Part shown: positions 60,966-64,000 of the stretch, piece after piece | How positions within the stretch are numbered: the stretch's first letter is position 1 | Layout of the letters: each line of letters opens with the position of its first letter | NCBI GenBank assembly: GCA_037974665.1 | Contig: CM075766.1 | Span: forward strand, 48,930,069-48,994,068 | Source of the DNA: Ehretia macrophylla | Lineage: Eukaryota > Streptophyta > Magnoliopsida > Boraginales > Ehretiaceae | DNA: 64,000 nt | Direction of reading: 5' to 3' | Notes under the pieces: generated by a model | The model's input: the letters and a program-made list of their open reading frames with translations, nothing else | Told to the model about the DNA's origin: nothing | Database searches by the model: none | Position numbers and translations under genes: made by a program

Positions 60966-62549
60966 TACCTTCACCTAATTAACTAATGTTTCTGACCGAA
61001 ATGTATCAAATAGCAATGGAAATCATTATTCCAATAGTTAGACCTTTCATTGATAGGAATGCAGGTAAAATACCTGCACTTGGCATTCCAGACTTTTTTG
61101 CACAAGAGTCGAATTATCCGCCGATCCCGGGGATGGGAACAATCAAATAAGACATGCTAGTTAGGTTCAATCCCGATGAAATGGGGATCTTTAGGAGCAA
61201 ATTGTGATGAATCAAGAGGAGTGAGCTATCTTTGATACAGACGAATTATCCCACACTGATGAAAAAGGCTATTCTAGAGGGACATGTGAAAACTCCACTG
61301 CTCCCCCCAGAGGTTCATCATGCAGAAAGATACAACAGGAAGGCAAGAGGGATTGAATCGGGTCAAGTAGGGGAATCAGAAGCAAGTGACCAGAAATGGT
61401 GGAATACTAGACTCACCCTTGGACGAGACGCATGGGCGGAAGAAGGAGATCGATACTCTTTTTCCCACCCCCAAGCAGATCAGTTGATGGATTGAGGTTC
61501 ATCTTGCGTTGAATATGCCACTCCGGACTCTCTTTGGACAGGAATCATTACCTTCGAGAACATCGACTAATCTTGCAACCTATCTCTCCATTGCGCTTTG
61601 AGGGAAGGACATCGCCACCCACTCTAGCGAAAACTATACGCATCGAATGAAGGTTACTAGCTCGAGAAGAGAAAGTCATTGCTTCTTTGTGCTAGTCTTT
61701 CCTATTTCGCAGCTCTTTCTTTTCCGGGGCCTATTCCGGATGAGAAAGATACAAAGCCTGTTGACTTTAATGCTTGCTTGATAGGAGAAATAGGTTGAGA
61801 TCCTGCCTTGCCCACCTGAGTCCAATCCCTTCTTTTATGGTCAGAGAAATTAGTACGGGTTGCCATATATGTCTGGATGGATTGGAATGAAAGGATGAAG
61901 GAGGGGAAGCACCGATGGAGCCAAGTATCCTATTCCATGGGACTGGCCTCCCGTTGAAGAAAAAATACTCCCGACGATCTTTGACAGGGAGGGGTAGGCA
62001 GAAGTTGATCTGGTAGATTGACTAGCCATTTTATTAGCTACTGGTCGTGATGATGATTTTGATTAGCGAGATGCTAACTTTTACTTGGATTATGCAACAG
62101 ATTTTGCTTATTCTCCTCCCACGACGTGCCTAGCTATTAGGTTCCGACTCATGCATTTGCTGGTAAAACACATCCAAAGTGATACGTACCCCTATAGAAA
62201 GAAGCATGCCTACCCGAAGTAGCATCCTTAGACACGTCCTTATCGCGGGAGGGGAAAAGATGAAAGATTCATAGTTTCGAAGACCTTTCCATTGATAAGG
62301 CACTAAGGTATTATTTCTTTTTGTTTTATCCTTTTCATGTATAGATAGATCGTTTATTCCAAAAAAAAAAAAGAAACCTGGGAAGCTACGCCCTATTACT
62401 TAACCACATAAAAAGGACATTATTGTGATGGATGAAATTTCTCAAGTCTTGAATGAGATCTTTGCTGGCATATTCTGTTAGTGTTCTCACAGGTTCAGGA
62501 AAGGAAGATGGACTCATACATTCTTTGCACATGTACAGAACTGGGGAGA
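60966..62549. other. Spacer between trnS and the copia fragment
   Basis: The first 150 bases look like plastid trnS flank. The rest is mitochondrial-like spacer. An 87-codon frame at 61232-61495 (plus) is unrecognised. A poly-A run lies at about 62360. Confidence 0.4.
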
Positions 62550-64000
62550 AGTTGACCAGCTCATTCAAGCAGACGTCTTTGGTAGAGTCTCCAATCCATC
62601 ATGCTTAGGTAAGCGTTATATGCAATCATTTATTGATGATGACTCGCGGGGTATATTTCTTAGAAGAGAAGTCCGAAGTCTTTCAAAAGTTCATGGAGTT
62701 CAGAAGATTAGTGTGGAAAATGTTTTTTAGAAAGTAAAGACAAAGAAAAAAATGTTTGAGGACAGACTCTGGAGGGGAATACACATCACATAAGTTGGTG
62801 ATTACTTGAAAAGCACAAGATTCACAGATAGTTTGCCTGCTCTTATAGTACACAGTAGAACGGAGTCGCGGAGAGGAAGAATCGACATCTTGGTGATATC
62901 GCATGATGAATGCGAAGAAAGTGTAGACAGGTCGAATGCATGATGACTGTAGCCCATGTCATCAACAGATTGCCTCAAGCGAAGCTTGGTTTTCTCTCGC
63001 CATACCATGTATTTACAAAAGAGAGTCGACTCTTTCACATTTCAGAGTATTAGGGTGCTTTTGCTACGTCTTTGTGCCCAACTAGTTGATGAAAAAGTTG
63101 GAATAGAAGGCGATATGGTCTATCTTTACTGGGTACAATGAGTAGAAGAAAGGGTGAAGATGTGTTGATCCTACTACCAATAAAGCATACATCTCGCCAC
63201 ATCTTGTCTTTGATGAGGCATCATCATGGTGGTCTACCGAGAATGTAGTATTGCCAGACTCGGAGAGTTTAGACACGAGTATGCGAGCGCAGTTACCAGA
63301 GCAGTATGAGGTTTCTGTCGGGAGCGACTCGGGACCAGTAGAGTCACCAAAATCGAGTTAATGAACTGGTCAGTTCTTTGAGTCCCATTTGATAGAAAAC
63401 AGGTGTTCGCGAGGTTCAAAGTCCAAAGCCCATAAGCCGGAAAAAGACTTCTCCAAGAAGTGGAGAGAGTAGCTCACGAACAGAGTTGCGAGATAGTCGA
63501 GAGAAGAGACCACTACCAATGGAAGACATCACGACTGAAAATCAGCCAAGTCTGAGAAGATCTTTGCGGATCAAGAAGTCTAATCCGAAGTATATGCAAG
63601 CCGACTTTGCAGACGCTATCTTGCTCTTACAGTGTTCTGTGTCCGAGATCGGGGAACCGAGTTCGTTTGAAGACGTAAAGGGTAAGGACGAGTGAGAGAA
63701 CGCAATGCGCGAGGGGATTTTTGCTCTAAAGAAGAATGAGACATGGGACCTTGTTCTATTTCCTGCTGGAGTAAAGCCAATTTCTTGCAAGTGGGTATAC
63801 AAGGTGAAGCGACGAAGTGATGGATCAGTAGAAGGGACGCGGTTGCTCGTGCTTTTTCACATCATAGTAGTACGGGATTGACTACGACGAGACGTTTAGT
63901 CCAGTGGCAAAGATGACTACTGTGCGAGTGCTCATCTCTGACGCAACAAGTAAGTCCTGGCATCTATGGAAAATGGACGTCAAAAAATCTATTCTCTATG
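62550..64000 (+). pseudogene. Decayed Ty1/copia polyprotein (integrase to RT), runs off the window
   Basis: The plus-strand frames give, in order: integrase core start QADVFGRVSNP and GKRYMQSFIDDDSR, later HVINRLPQAKLGFLSPYH, then the linker KAYISRH-type region, then RRSLRIKKSNPKYMQADF, then the RT start FALKKNETWDLV, CKWVYKVKRRSDGS and DYDETFSPVAKMTTVRVLIS. The domain order, integrase before RT, is that of Ty1/copia. There are many stops and frameshifts (for example before IVVRD and inside the integrase), and part of the integrase after FLRREV is rearranged. LTRs are not in view. The 69-codon open frame at 63486-63695 is only a surviving piece. Confidence 0.92.

Overview
The window reads as flowering-plant DNA: organelle-derived (mainly mitochondrial) sequence broken up by a nest of LTR retrotransposons. 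The firmest mitochondrial landmark is the first half of nad4 on the minus strand. Exon 1 is exactly 461 bp. Intron 1 is about 1.41 kb once one insertion is subtracted, and it has a textbook group II domain V. Exon 2 follows. Both exons carry premature stop codons that C-to-U editing cannot repair. Nested, mostly full-length retrotransposons with clean 5-bp target duplications sit inside the same sequence, and many of the changes in the retrotransposon coding region are C-to-T or G-to-A. My best reading is a nuclear copy of mitochondrial DNA (NUMT) that was later invaded by nuclear retrotransposons. A real mitochondrial genome carrying inserted nuclear DNA is the alternative, and the sequence alone cannot exclude it.

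Layout. 1-14939: plant-mitochondrion-like spacer with no recognisable mitochondrial gene, holding a decayed sucrose synthase fragment (6851-7475) and a decayed plastid 16S rRNA fragment (14001-14264). 14945-47250: a chromodomain Ty3/gypsy element (A, Tekay/Del-like, coding on the minus strand) with PBS, PPT, gag, protease, RT, RNase H, integrase and chromodomain, all broken. A is interrupted twice: by element B (17758-25491) between integrase and chromodomain, and by element C (30712-45374) in the 5' LTR. C is itself interrupted by D (37506-44847). Every one of these insertions has a 5-bp target-site duplication. B, C and D share the LTR-border, PBS and PPT style of A but have short internal regions without gag-pol, so they look like one non-autonomous (LARD-like) family. 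47256-51798: mitochondrial-like spacer running into nad4 intron 2. 51799-57042: nad4 exon 2, intron 1 (with a 2854-bp solo LTR, E) and exon 1. 57043-64000: spacer, a decayed gypsy integrase/chromodomain fragment, plastid-type trnD-GUC and trnS-GGA, and a decayed Ty1/copia polyprotein fragment running off the right end.

History inferred from nesting: organelle-type sequence came first, A inserted, then B and C into A, then D into C. E inserted independently into nad4 intron 1 and collapsed to a solo LTR. Nothing in the window is clearly an intact protein gene. The only gene-like unit with an intact predicted fold is trnD-GUC, and if the locus is nuclear it is probably silent.
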